Below are positions 37,406 to 47,972 of a stretch of DNA of 64,000 nt, piece after piece (the first letter of the stretch is position 1; every line of letters begins with the position of its first letter). A program made the position numbers and the translations under genes. The notes under the pieces are model-generated. The model was not told the DNA's origin and searched no databases. It saw nothing but the letters and a program-made list of their open reading frames with translations. The DNA comes from Thioclava sp. GXIMD2076 (GTDB lineage Bacteria; Pseudomonadota; Alphaproteobacteria; Rhodobacterales; Rhodobacteraceae). The stretch lies in contig NZ_CP149932.1 in assembly GCF_037949795.1 (NCBI RefSeq), forward strand, positions 1,911,001 to 1,975,000. Reading direction: 5' to 3'.

Positions 37406-38806
37406 ATGTTTGCTGCGGTGAAGGATAGCTGGGCACTGTTGCTGGGTGTGATGTTGCTCATGGTCGGCAACGGCATGCAGGGCACGCTTCTGGGGATCCG
37501 TGGCCAGCTGGAGGGGATCGGCACCTACGAGATGTCCATCGTCATGACGGGCTACTTCGCGGGGTTCCTGATCGGGTCGCGCTCCATTCCGGGGCTCATC
37601 GGGCGGGTCGGCCATGTGCGGGTCTTCGCGGCGCTTGGCTCGCTGATCTCGGCTGTCCTGATCGCCTATGCGGCAGCGCCCAACTGGATCGCCTGGTCGT
37701 TCATGCGCGTGCTGATCGGCTTCTCGTTCTGCGGGGTGTATATCTCGGCAGAAAGCTGGCTCAATTCGAGCGCCGACAAGGAAAATCGCGGCCAGCTTCT
37801 GGCGGCCTACATGATCGTTCAATCCATCGGGATCGTCTCGGCGCAGCTGATGCTAAATGTGGGCGATCCGTCGGGATATTTCCTGTTTGTCATCCCGTCA
37901 ATTCTCGTGTCGCTGGCCTTCACGCCGATCCTGCTTTCGGCGGGGCGCGCGCCCGATTTCTCGACTGAGACGCGGATGAGCTTCCGCAGGCTCTGGACGG
38001 TCTCGCCCTTCGGATGTGTCGGAATCTTCCTGATGGGTGGTATCTTCTCGGCTCTGTTCGGGATGGTGTCGGTCTGGGGCACGCAGGCGGGGCTGAATGT
38101 GAAAGAGATCTCGCTCTTCGTTTCGGCCATCTATGTCGGCGGGCTGGTTGCGCAATACCCGCTGGGCTATCTGTCCGACAGGCTCGACCGGCGGCAGATG
38201 GTGACCGTGCTGACGGCAATTGCCGCCGTAGCCATGTTCTACCTGTTCATCGCCACACCCGGTTTCGCTGTGCTGCTGCCAATGGCAGCCCTCTTGGGGG
38301 CAATCTCCAATCCGGTCTATTCCATCCTTGTGGCCTATACGAACGACTTCCTCGATCGCGCCGAGATGGCGGCGGCCTCTGCGGGGCTGATGTTCCTCTA
38401 CGGGATCGGCTCGGTGGCGGGGCCGGTGGTGACCGGCTGGATGATGGAAACCTTCGGCCCGCAGGCCTTTTTCCTGTTCATCAGCGTGCTCTTTGCCTGC
38501 CTGACAGCCTATGGTCTCTACCGGATGACCCAACGTGCGGCGCCGTCCTCGGATGATACCGGCACCTTCGCCGTGCTCTCGCCCACCGTGACGGCCTATG
38601 CGGTGAACTATACGCTCGATGCGGTGACCGATGACCCCGATGCCGAGGCCCGCGCCGAGGCGGAAGCGCATGACAATCTGCGCGCCGCCGAAGCCGCCTC
38701 TGGTATGGCGCTGCCACTGCCGGCTGATCCCCAGGAAGGGGATACACCTTTCGAGGGGGCTGCCGATCCGGCATATGGCACCAATACCGAAGAGCGTCAG
38801 GGATAG
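37406..38806 (+). CDS. Major facilitator superfamily transporter
   Basis: 466 residues from ATG 37406, with GGGAG 6 bp upstream. About twelve hydrophobic helices fill residues 5-395. A conserved MFS loop, GYLSDRLDRRQM, lies between helices of the second half. The C-terminal 65 residues are an acidic, Ala/Asp/Glu-rich cytoplasmic tail of no recognised domain. The overall pattern is that of YcaD/UMF2-type drug or small-molecule exporters. The substrate cannot be assigned. It follows queA by 149 bp on the same strand. Confidence 0.9.
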   Translation: MFAAVKDSWALLLGVMLLMVGNGMQGTLLGIRGQLEGIGTYEMSIVMTGYFAGFLIGSRSIPGLIGRVGHVRVFAALGSLISAVLIAYAAAPNWIAWSFMRVLIGFSFCGVYISAESWLNSSADKENRGQLLAAYMIVQSIGIVSAQLMLNVGDPSGYFLFVIPSILVSLAFTPILLSAGRAPDFSTETRMSFRRLWTVSPFGCVGIFLMGGIFSALFGMVSVWGTQAGLNVKEISLFVSAIYVGGLVAQYPLGYLSDRLDRRQMVTVLTAIAAVAMFYLFIATPGFAVLLPMAALLGAISNPVYSILVAYTNDFLDRAEMAAASAGLMFLYGIGSVAGPVVTGWMMETFGPQAFFLFISVLFACLTAYGLYRMTQRAAPSSDDTGTFAVLSPTVTAYAVNYTLDAVTDDPDAEARAEAEAHDNLRAAEAASGMALPLPADPQEGDTPFEGAADPAYGTNTEERQG

Positions 38807-38928
38807 GCGGTTCCGACCGCTGAGGCCCTTGCTTCGGGGCTAATCTCCGTGCCCCTGTCTTTCAGGGCTTGCAACACGGCCAGAACCTGACAGGCTCGTC
38901 CCTAAAATGGAATTGGGGAGGTGAGGGT

Positions 38929-39537
38929 TTGGAGCAGATTGCCAATATCACCGGTTTCTGGTGTGCGCAGATGGGCCCCGAGCGCTGGTTCGGGGAGGAT
39001 GGCGACCTTGATGAGGAGATGCGCCGCCGCTTTGCGCGGCTCTGGCGGAAGGCACGGGTGGGCACGCTTGATGGTTGGCTCGAGAGCGCGCAGGGGGCAT
39101 GGGCGCTGATCATTCTTCTGGACCAGATGCCCCGCCATATGTTCCGCGCCGCGCCCGAGGCTTGGGCCGCCGAAGCGCAGGCGCTCGATATGGCGCATGT
39201 CGCGACCGCGCGGGGCTATGACCTGCAGGTTGCCGGGCCGCTGCGCCAGTTTTTCTATTTTCCCTACATCCATGCCGAGGATCCCGTTGCACAGGCGCAT
39301 GGGGTGGCGCTGTTCCGTGACCGGATGCCCGAAGGGTCGGTGCTGGATGCGCGGTTGCGTCAGGCGGTCATCGCGCGGTTCGGACGCTTCCCGTGGCGTA
39401 ATGAGATCATCGGCCGCCGCTCGACCGAGGAGGAGGCGCGGTTTCTGTGGAATGGCGGGCATGCCTTGCTGCGGCAGGGCGAAGAAATGAGCATAACCCT
39501 TCCCGCGGCGACGATTTCGCGCGAAGACCAGTTCTAG
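38929..39537 (+). CDS. DUF924 family protein
   Basis: 202 residues from TTG 38929, placed 7 bp after GGAGG; an in-frame ATG at 38869 lies in sequence with no family resemblance. The conserved core is present: FWCAQMGPERWFGEDGDLDEEMRRRF, ILLDQMPRHMFR, FFYFPYIHAE and the C-terminal GRFPWRNEIIGRRSTEEE. Mostly helical, with no membrane segment, so cytoplasmic. Function of the family is not established. It stands between the MFS gene and lpdA. Confidence 0.88.
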   Translation: MEQIANITGFWCAQMGPERWFGEDGDLDEEMRRRFARLWRKARVGTLDGWLESAQGAWALIILLDQMPRHMFRAAPEAWAAEAQALDMAHVATARGYDLQVAGPLRQFFYFPYIHAEDPVAQAHGVALFRDRMPEGSVLDARLRQAVIARFGRFPWRNEIIGRRSTEEEARFLWNGGHALLRQGEEMSITLPAATISREDQF

Positions 39538-39564
39538 GGCAAGCGGTGATTGATCCGGTGACAG

Positions 39565-39588
39565 AACTAGTTTAATACCAAACTAGTT
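39565..39588. promoter_or_regulatory. Inverted repeat AACTAGTTT-N6-AAACTAGTT before lpdA
   Basis: Two exact 9-bp inverted arms (39565-39573 and 39580-39588), each with the palindromic core ACTAGT, end 8 bp before the GGAGG of lpdA. Low GC and no T-run suggest an operator or a 5'-UTR hairpin close to the ribosome-binding site. Confidence 0.55.
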
Positions 39589-39607
39589 TTCAGATGGAGG
39601 AATCCGC

Positions 39608-41002
39608 ATGGCCGCCAAAAGCTTCGACATGATCGTGATCGGCGCGGGCCCGGGGGGGTATGTTGCTGCGATCCGCGGTGCACAGCTCGGGCTGAATGTC
39701 GCCGTCGTCGAGCGTGAGCATCTCGGGGGCATCTGCCTCAACTGGGGCTGTATCCCGACCAAGGCGCTCCTGCGCTCGGCCGAGGTATATCACCTGATGG
39801 AGCGCGCGAAAGATTTCGGCCTGAGCGCCGAGAAGATCGGCTACGATCTCGACAAGGTCGTGGCACGTTCGCGCGGTGTGGCCAAGCAGCTTTCGAGCGG
39901 CATCGGCCACCTGCTCAAGAAGAATAAGGTCACTGTCTTCATGGGCGAGGCGACGCTGCCGAAAAAAGGCACCGTTTCGGTGAAGACCGACAAGGGCGTC
40001 GAGGAACTGACCTCGAAAAACATCGTGCTGGCCACCGGTGCGCGGGCGCGCAACCTTCCCGGTCTTGAGGCCGATGGCAAACGCGTCTGGTCCTACAAGC
40101 ACGCGCTCAACCCGCCGCATCAACCGAAGAAACTTCTGGTGATCGGCTCGGGTGCGATCGGTATCGAATTCGCCTCCTTCTTCAATACGCTGGGCGCCGA
40201 GACCACCGTGGTCGAGGTCATGGACCGCGTTCTGCCGGTGGAAGACGAGGAAATCTCGAAATTCGCCAAGAAGCAGTTCGAGAAGCTGGGCATGAAGATC
40301 CGCGAGAAGACCAATGTCAAATCGCTCGACCGCAAGGCCGATAAGGTCATCGCAACGCTGGAAAAAGACGGCAAGACCGAGACGCTCGAGGTCGATACCG
40401 TTATCTCCGCCGTGGGGATTGTGGGCAATGTCGAGGGTCTGGGCCTCGAGGGGCTGGGCGTGAAGGTCGACCGCACCCATGTGGTGGTGGACGAGTTCTG
40501 CCGCACCGGTGTGGACGGTCTCTATGCCATCGGCGATATCGCGGGCGCACCGTGGCTGGCCCATAAGGCGAGCCATGAAGGCGTCATGGTGGCCGAGCTG
40601 ATCGCGGGCAAACATGCCCATCCGATCAAGGAAGGCACCATCGCGGGCTGCACCTATTGCACGCCGCAGGTCGCAAGCGTCGGCATGACGGAGGCCAAGG
40701 CGAAAGCCGCGGGCCATGAGGTCAAGGTCGGTCGTTTCCCCTTCATCGGCAATGGCAAGGCGATCGCCTTGGGCGAACCCGAGGGCATGGTGAAGACCGT
40801 GTTCGATGCGAAAACCGGCGAACTGCTCGGCGCGCATATGGTGGGCGCGGAAGTGACCGAGATGATCCAGGGCTTCGTGATCGGGCGCACGCTCGAGACC
40901 ACCGAGGAAGACCTGATGCATACCGTCTTCCCGCACCCGACCATTTCGGAATCGATGCATGAAGCCGTGCTCGATGCCTACGGGATCGCGATCCACTTCT
41001 GA
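39608..41002 (+). CDS. lpdA: Dihydrolipoyl dehydrogenase (E3)
   Basis: 464 residues with a GGAGG ribosome-binding site. FAD motif GAGPGGY at 12-18; redox-active pair C43-x4-C48 (CLNWGC); NAD motif GSGAIGIEF; C-terminal catalytic HPHPTISE. It reoxidises the dihydrolipoyl groups of 2-oxo acid dehydrogenase complexes or the glycine cleavage system. No E1 or E2 genes are nearby, so this copy stands alone and may serve several complexes. A terminator-like hairpin follows at 41022. Confidence 0.97.
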   Translation: MAAKSFDMIVIGAGPGGYVAAIRGAQLGLNVAVVEREHLGGICLNWGCIPTKALLRSAEVYHLMERAKDFGLSAEKIGYDLDKVVARSRGVAKQLSSGIGHLLKKNKVTVFMGEATLPKKGTVSVKTDKGVEELTSKNIVLATGARARNLPGLEADGKRVWSYKHALNPPHQPKKLLVIGSGAIGIEFASFFNTLGAETTVVEVMDRVLPVEDEEISKFAKKQFEKLGMKIREKTNVKSLDRKADKVIATLEKDGKTETLEVDTVISAVGIVGNVEGLGLEGLGVKVDRTHVVVDEFCRTGVDGLYAIGDIAGAPWLAHKASHEGVMVAELIAGKHAHPIKEGTIAGCTYCTPQVASVGMTEAKAKAAGHEVKVGRFPFIGNGKAIALGEPEGMVKTVFDAKTGELLGAHMVGAEVTEMIQGFVIGRTLETTEEDLMHTVFPHPTISESMHEAVLDAYGIAIHF

Positions 41003-41021
41003 GTGCCGGATCCATAACCAT

Positions 41022-41049
41022 GAACGCCCGCCTTTTCAGGCGGGTGTTC
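41022..41049 (+). terminator. Hairpin terminator after lpdA
   Basis: GAACGCCCGCC pairs with GGCGGGTGTTC (one G-U pair) around TTTTCA. The downstream T content is low. Confidence 0.6.
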
Positions 41050-41207
41050 TGCATTTCGGGATGATTTGCGGTGGAATTCCGCCCGCAGGCGGGGGGCTCG
41101 CGCAAGAACCCGCGCACTGGCCCTTGCGGGGCCGGAAAACAGGAATTTCGCCTTGTGGTTGTTTCCGGTCTTGCCGCAACTACGCGCAGATCTGCAAGGA
41201 GGGATAT
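41050..41207. other. Leader of the small membrane protein gene
   Basis: 158 bp with no gene. It contains a GC hairpin near 41078 (CCGCC-CGCA-GGCGG). No known riboswitch motif is recognised. Confidence 0.3.
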
Positions 41208-41447
41208 ATGGCAAAGGTCGTGAATGTTCTGGTCGTGGCGCTGATCGCCGCAATCGTGATGGCGGGCGGGCGCTGGTATATGTATGTCACCAATTCCGAT
41301 ACGCCCTATGACGAGGTGGGGATCGCGCTCAATCGCGTGATGCCCGCGCCGGTCGCCGCATGGGGCTGCGCGAAGCTTCATGTGACCTTTGGCAAAACCC
41401 TGCCGCCTGTAGGCTGCGCCGCGCCCGATGGGGGCTGGTTGGGTTGA
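41208..41447 (+). CDS. Small membrane protein, function unknown
   Basis: 79 residues from ATG 41208, preceded by AAGGAGGG. The same frame is open further upstream but only this ATG has a good site. One N-terminal membrane helix (about 4-25: VVNVLVVALIAAIVMAGG) is followed by about 50 exported or periplasmic residues with two Cys (AWGCAKL and VGCAAP) that could form a disulfide. No recognised domain. It is convergent with the rhodanese gene. Confidence 0.7.
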   Translation: MAKVVNVLVVALIAAIVMAGGRWYMYVTNSDTPYDEVGIALNRVMPAPVAAWGCAKLHVTFGKTLPPVGCAAPDGGWLG

Positions 41448-41477
41448 GGATCTCGCGGGATAGCTACCTGACTTGGG

Positions 41478-41843
41478 TCAGGCAGTTATCTCGCCACCCG
41501 CATCCTGCCAGTAGCGCAGGCTGACCATCGTATAGACCTCCGTATAGCCCATCTGCAGCATCATCTTGGCCGCATTCTCGGCGCGGGCACCGGAGGCACA
41601 GTAGAGCGCGACAGGCGGGCAGGTCTCGAGCGCCGGCAGGCATTCCGCGCTCTCGGGATGCGCCAGTTTCAGGAGCGATCCCACCGGAATATGCAACGCG
41701 CCCGTGGCGCGTCCGGTCTGGCGCAGCTCGCCGGCCTCGCGCACATCGATCAGGGTCAGCGTGCCTGCACGCACCCGCGTGAGGGCCTCGGCTGCGTCGA
41801 TTCTGGGGATGGCGCTGCCGCGGCGGCGCAGGAAACCGAACAT
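41478..41843 (-). CDS. Single-domain rhodanese
   Basis: 121 residues from ATG 41843, preceded by AAGGAG. The frame is open to 42239, but that extension overlaps the uvrA promoter and looks non-coding. Rhodanese features: TLIDVREAGELRQTG and GALHIPVGSL, with the active-site loop CASGARAE whose Cys accepts the sulfane sulfur. Cytoplasmic, no signal peptide. The sulfur donor or partner is unknown. Divergent from uvrA. Confidence 0.9.
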   Translation of the reverse strand: MFGFLRRRGSAIPRIDAAEALTRVRAGTLTLIDVREAGELRQTGRATGALHIPVGSLLKLAHPESAECLPALETCPPVALYCASGARAENAAKMMLQMGYTEVYTMVSLRYWQDAGGEITA

Positions 41844-42018
41844 GTCATGCTCCTTGGAAATTTCCTGTGACATGGTGCCAATGCGGGCCCATATGCAAGG
41901 GGGTGCCTGAGGCATGGGCGGAAATTTGATCAGCACATCGACCATCTTCCGGTATTTCTGCCTCTTGGGCAGGCGTCGCCGTTGATCGCGGTGGATTTGC
42001 ACAAGTTCCTTGGCTGAC

Positions 42019-42033
42019 GTTCGTAATTTGTTC
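42019..42033. promoter_or_regulatory. LexA (SOS) box before uvrA
   Basis: GTTC-GTAATTT-GTTC exactly matches the alphaproteobacterial LexA direct-repeat consensus GTTC-N7-GTTC, 67-81 bp upstream of the uvrA ATG. Induction of uvrA by DNA damage is expected. Confidence 0.85.
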
Positions 42034-42099
42034 ACTAAATCCCATTGGCGTTTTGCCTGCATGCGCCTATCTATGGGTCCAAGGCAACCGGAGGTCCAA

Positions 42100-44951
<2,852 letters not shown>

Positions 44952-44955
<4 letters not shown>

Positions 44956-45350
44956 TCGCGGATCAGGTTCAGGACCGGATGTGGCGCCGCCTCGAGGGCC
45001 TCGCGGTTGGCGGGGCGGCGCTTTATCTGGCCTATATGCTTGATCCCGATTGGCCGTGGTGGGTCTGGCCGGTAATCTTTCTGGCGCCCGATCTATCGTT
45101 TTTCGGCTATCTCTTCGGCCCTGCCACGGGGGCGATCACGTATAACCTGTGCCATATCTACGGGTTCGGTCTGGGGATTGCGGCACTGGGCGCGGCGGGT
45201 TGGGGAGCGGATACGGCCACCCCGTGGCTGGTGGCGGCAGGGCTTGTTGTGCTTGGCCATGCAGGCATTGACCGCGCGCTCGGCTTCGGGCTGAAGCGGC
45301 GCGCGGGATTTCAGGACACCGATCTTGGGCAAGTGGGGCGCAAGGGTTAG
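44952..45350 (+). CDS. DUF4260 family membrane protein
   Basis: 132 residues. The start codon overlaps the uvrA stop (ATGA), so translation is coupled. Three or four hydrophobic helices; family motifs [29 protein letters not shown], a late [16 protein letters not shown]. No function is established for DUF4260. The link with uvrA is probably positional, though both would be read from the SOS-controlled transcript. Its stop overlaps the convergent downstream gene by 4 bp. Confidence 0.88.
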
Positions 45351-45805
45351 TCGAAGCTGCCTTTGACCACGGCGATCACCTTCTTGCTACGCGGGTCAAC
45401 GCGGTAGATATGGCGTCCGACCTTGTAATAGCGCCAGTCGCCATCCACGTCGGGCAGGCTGTAGCGGCGCAGATCCATCAGCATCGAATGCTTGTAGATA
45501 GGAAAGCTGTCGCCCACGGCGAAATCGGGCTTCTTCTCGCCCTGCAGAACCCAGCGCCCTTTGGTGCCGTCCGTTGTGGGGACACGGCAGAAAGTCGAGC
45601 CGGTGGAAAGCGTCTTGCAGGTCCGCTCGCTTTCGGGCTGCTGGCGAACCAACTCTGCCCCTGCAAGGTTTTTGGGGGCATTCAACGCATTGCCGCCGTT
45701 TATGACGGTCTGGGCGGCCAGAGGTGCTGCTAGAGCCACGCTCAGTAAAACACCCCCGGCGGTCGCGCCGAGGGTGCAGATCATATTGGGTGTCAAACGG
45801 GACAT
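45347..45805 (-). CDS. Exported protein with RcnB-like C-terminal tail (paralogue 3)
   Basis: 152 residues. A signal peptide ends near ALAAPLAAQ. The mature part has a Cys pair (RTCKTL and TFCRVP) and ends in WRYYKVGRHIYRVDPRSKKVIAVVKG, which matches the YR(V/I)D tail of the two genes upstream. That tail resembles RcnB-type periplasmic proteins. GGAG lies before the ATG, and it begins 11 bp after the stop of paralogue 2, so the two form an operon. Function unknown; nickel/cobalt homeostasis, as for RcnB, is only a family-based guess. Confidence 0.8.
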   Translation of the reverse strand: MSRLTPNMICTLGATAGGVLLSVALAAPLAAQTVINGGNALNAPKNLAGAELVRQQPESERTCKTLSTGSTFCRVPTTDGTKGRWVLQGEKKPDFAVGDSFPIYKHSMLMDLRRYSLPDVDGDWRYYKVGRHIYRVDPRSKKVIAVVKGSFD

Positions 45806-45816
45806 GCCGTCTCCGG

Positions 45817-46230
45817 TCAGTTGAGGATGGAGCTTACCGCGCCGATCAGTGCCAGCATCTGGCCGGTCTTGTCGACACGATAGACCTGATCGTAGCTGCG
45901 ATAGTAGGTGTAGCGCGGATCCAGACCATAGCGGCGCGGGTCGTTGATCACAACATAGTCGCGGTCGATACGCTCACCACGCTGCCAATCGTGGCGCGCA
46001 CGGGCCCCGTCGCGATAGCCATCGCGGTAGTCATCGGCGCGGCGGTCATCGCGGTCGCGGTCAATGACGATCACCCGGTCATCATCGTGATGCCCGTGAT
46101 CCATTTTCTTGGCGATCCCGGGGGGCAGGCCATGGCCGTTCTTCTGCCACGGCGGATCTGCCAGCGCCGCCAGCGGTGCCAGCGAGAGAGTGGTGGCGAG
46201 GATCATCGACGTTTTAATGGTCTTGTGCAT
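45817..46230 (-). CDS. RcnB-like exported protein (paralogue 2)
   Basis: 137 residues from ATG 46230 (GGAG upstream); the open frame reaches 46266, but that extension has no good start. Signal peptide ends near PLAALA. The mature protein has an acidic/His-rich stretch (KKMDHGHHDDDR), an Arg/Asp-rich linker and the tail DPRRYGLDPRYTYYRSYDQVYRVD...IGAVSSILN, typical of RcnB-like proteins. The His/Asp-rich segment could bind metal. Operon with paralogue 3 downstream. Confidence 0.85.
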   Translation of the reverse strand: MHKTIKTSMILATTLSLAPLAALADPPWQKNGHGLPPGIAKKMDHGHHDDDRVIVIDRDRDDRRADDYRDGYRDGARARHDWQRGERIDRDYVVINDPRRYGLDPRYTYYRSYDQVYRVDKTGQMLALIGAVSSILN

Positions 46231-46339
46231 GACGTACTCCTTTCGAGTTGGGTAAGAAATGCGCATAGCCCTGAAAATGTTCCATAAGCGGAATGTGGCT
46301 TGCGCGGCTTATTGCCGAACTCCGCCAAGAGCGTTGGCG

Positions 46340-46371
46340 AAAAAAAGCCGGGCATCGCTGGGATGCCCGGC
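46340..46371 (-). terminator. Rho-independent terminator after paralogue 1
   Basis: On the minus strand GCCGGGCATC pairs with GATGCCCGGC (46371-46362 with 46356-46347) around 5 nt and is followed by a run of about eight T. Confidence 0.93.
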
Positions 46372-46392
46372 CGGGAGAGACAGGCAAGCGCC

Positions 46393-46755
46393 TCAGTTGC
46401 TCAGAAGCGCGCTGACGAGGCCGATGGCCGCCACGGTTTTCAGCGTATCGCTGTCGATGCGGACAACCTTGTCGTTGACGATACGGTATTCCTGACCTTT
46501 CGGCGGAGCCGGCAGGCGCTTGAGTTGAGCGGCTGTAGGGGCATGACCCGGAGCGCTATGGCCCGAAGCTTTGGTCGCTTGTGCGTGCTGTTCGCCTTTG
46601 GCCTGCGGCTTCTGGCTGTGGTTATCCACTTTCTGCGATTGGCCGGGGGGGCATTTCTGACCCGGGGCGCAGTTATTTGCACCATGCTGGTCGGCGAAAG
46701 CCGCGCCGGACATTGCAACGAGGGCGACAGAGGCGGACATCAAAAAGCGTTTCAT
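46393..46755 (-). CDS. Exported protein with RcnB-like tail (paralogue 1)
   Basis: 120 residues. Signal peptide ends at GAAFA. The mature part has two Cys (NNCAPGQKCPPG) and a Gln/His/Lys-rich linker. The C-terminus, EYRIVNDKVVRIDSDTLKTVAAIGLVSALL, lines up with the tail of paralogue 2 (V-x-R-x-D, then IGxVSxxL). It has its own strong terminator and an AT-rich promoter region, so it is transcribed separately from the other two. Function unknown. Confidence 0.82.
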   Translation of the reverse strand: MKRFLMSASVALVAMSGAAFADQHGANNCAPGQKCPPGQSQKVDNHSQKPQAKGEQHAQATKASGHSAPGHAPTAAQLKRLPAPPKGQEYRIVNDKVVRIDSDTLKTVAAIGLVSALLSN

Positions 46756-46867
46756 ATAACAGCTCCGTATTTCTATTTCAGATGTCCTTTAAACGTGCTC
46801 CGTCGGATTTTTGTTGCTGTTTTTAAAAGAAAAACTTTTTTGTGTTGAGGGAACTTTTCAGCTTTGC

Positions 46868-47917
46868 TTAAGCTGGGGCTGCTTGTGCGCCAAAATCGAT
46901 AGCCAATCCTTCTGGAAGCGGTGACAGGAGCGTCCCGAGCCGGTCCTCCGGCACGTCACCCGCCTTGAATTGCCAGATCGGTCGGCGGTCCTTGTCGATG
47001 ATCTGGGCACGCACGCCTTCGATGAATTCGCCATACTGGCAGGCGCGTGCGGTGAAGCGGAACTCGTTCGAAAGAGCCTCGCGGATATCACGCGCCTCCC
47101 GCGCCATGCGGATCAGCCGCAGGGTGGCCGCCATCGACAGTGCCGATTTCTGCTGCATGGTCTTCAGTGTCTCGAGCGCGAAACTGTCGCCTGCGGTTTC
47201 CAGCTTCAACTGGATGGCGGCGATATCCTCACCCCAGAAACAACGATCGATTGTCATGCGCGCCCGCGCGATCGGTCCGTCCCCGAGCGTCTCGCCCGCG
47301 GGGAGTGCTGCGACCGTGCCAGTGTTGCAAAGCTCCTCGATCAGCGCGGACCATTGTGCCTCGCGGATTGCCCTGTCGGCAAAGCCCGCGAAGATCGCAT
47401 CCGATGGTCCCATACGGGCGCCGGTCAGCCCCAGATATTCGCCGATATGTCCCGGTGCGCGCGCCAGAAGCCAGGTGCCGCCCACATCGGGGATCAGCCC
47501 GATGCCGCATTCGGGCATGGCGACCTGTGTCGAATGCCCGATGATCCGGTGGCTGACATGGCTGCCGAGCCCGACACCTCCGCCCATGACGAAGCCCTGC
47601 ATGAAAGACACGATGGGTTTGGGGTAATGGGCGAGCTTGTCATTCATCCGGTATTCGTCGCGCCAGAATTCCTGGCCCAGGGCATAATCACCCGCGCGGC
47701 CCGCATGATAGACAGCGGCAATATCGCCGCCCGCACAAAAGGCGCGCTCGCCCTCGGCATCGATGATCACCAGATCGACCGCGCCGTCCTCGCGCCACTG
47801 ATCAAGCGCGCGCTCGATCTCCAGACACATTGGGTGGCTTAGCGCATTAAGCGCCTTGGGGCGGGTCAGGGTAATCCGGCCCGCACGGCCTTGGATACGG
47901 GTCTGCACGTCGTCCAT
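46868..47917 (-). CDS. 3-hydroxyisobutyryl-CoA hydrolase (enoyl-CoA hydratase/isomerase family)
   Basis: 349 residues from ATG 47917, with GAGGAGG upstream. Crotonase-fold motifs: ERAFCAGGDIAAVYH (oxyanion hole) and SFMQGFVMGGGVGLG, then AMPECGIGLIPDVGGTWLLA with the Glu and Asp used by HIBYL-CoA hydrolases. The length and long C-terminal extension match the hydrolase rather than a hydratase. It releases 3-hydroxyisobutyrate in valine degradation. mmsA, two genes upstream, acts later in the same pathway, which supports the call. It is 55 bp after the alpha/beta hydrolase gene. Confidence 0.9.
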   Translation of the reverse strand: MDDVQTRIQGRAGRITLTRPKALNALSHPMCLEIERALDQWREDGAVDLVIIDAEGERAFCAGGDIAAVYHAGRAGDYALGQEFWRDEYRMNDKLAHYPKPIVSFMQGFVMGGGVGLGSHVSHRIIGHSTQVAMPECGIGLIPDVGGTWLLARAPGHIGEYLGLTGARMGPSDAIFAGFADRAIREAQWSALIEELCNTGTVAALPAGETLGDGPIARARMTIDRCFWGEDIAAIQLKLETAGDSFALETLKTMQQKSALSMAATLRLIRMAREARDIREALSNEFRFTARACQYGEFIEGVRAQIIDKDRRPIWQFKAGDVPEDRLGTLLSPLPEGLAIDFGAQAAPA

Positions 47918-47972
47918 TCGGGGTCCTCCTCGTTCGGGGCAATGGTGGGGCAGGTGGCCGATGGCCGCAAGC

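Noticed and set aside
46261..46283. Possible EcfG promoter before the RcnB-like paralogue 2
   Set aside because: GGAAC is present on the minus strand, but the expected CGTT at 16 bp reads GCAT.
46859..46875. Hairpin CAGCTT/AAGCTG at the end of the HIBYL-CoA hydrolase gene as a terminator
   Set aside because: The stem is only 6 bp, overlaps the stop codon and has no T-run on the transcribed side.
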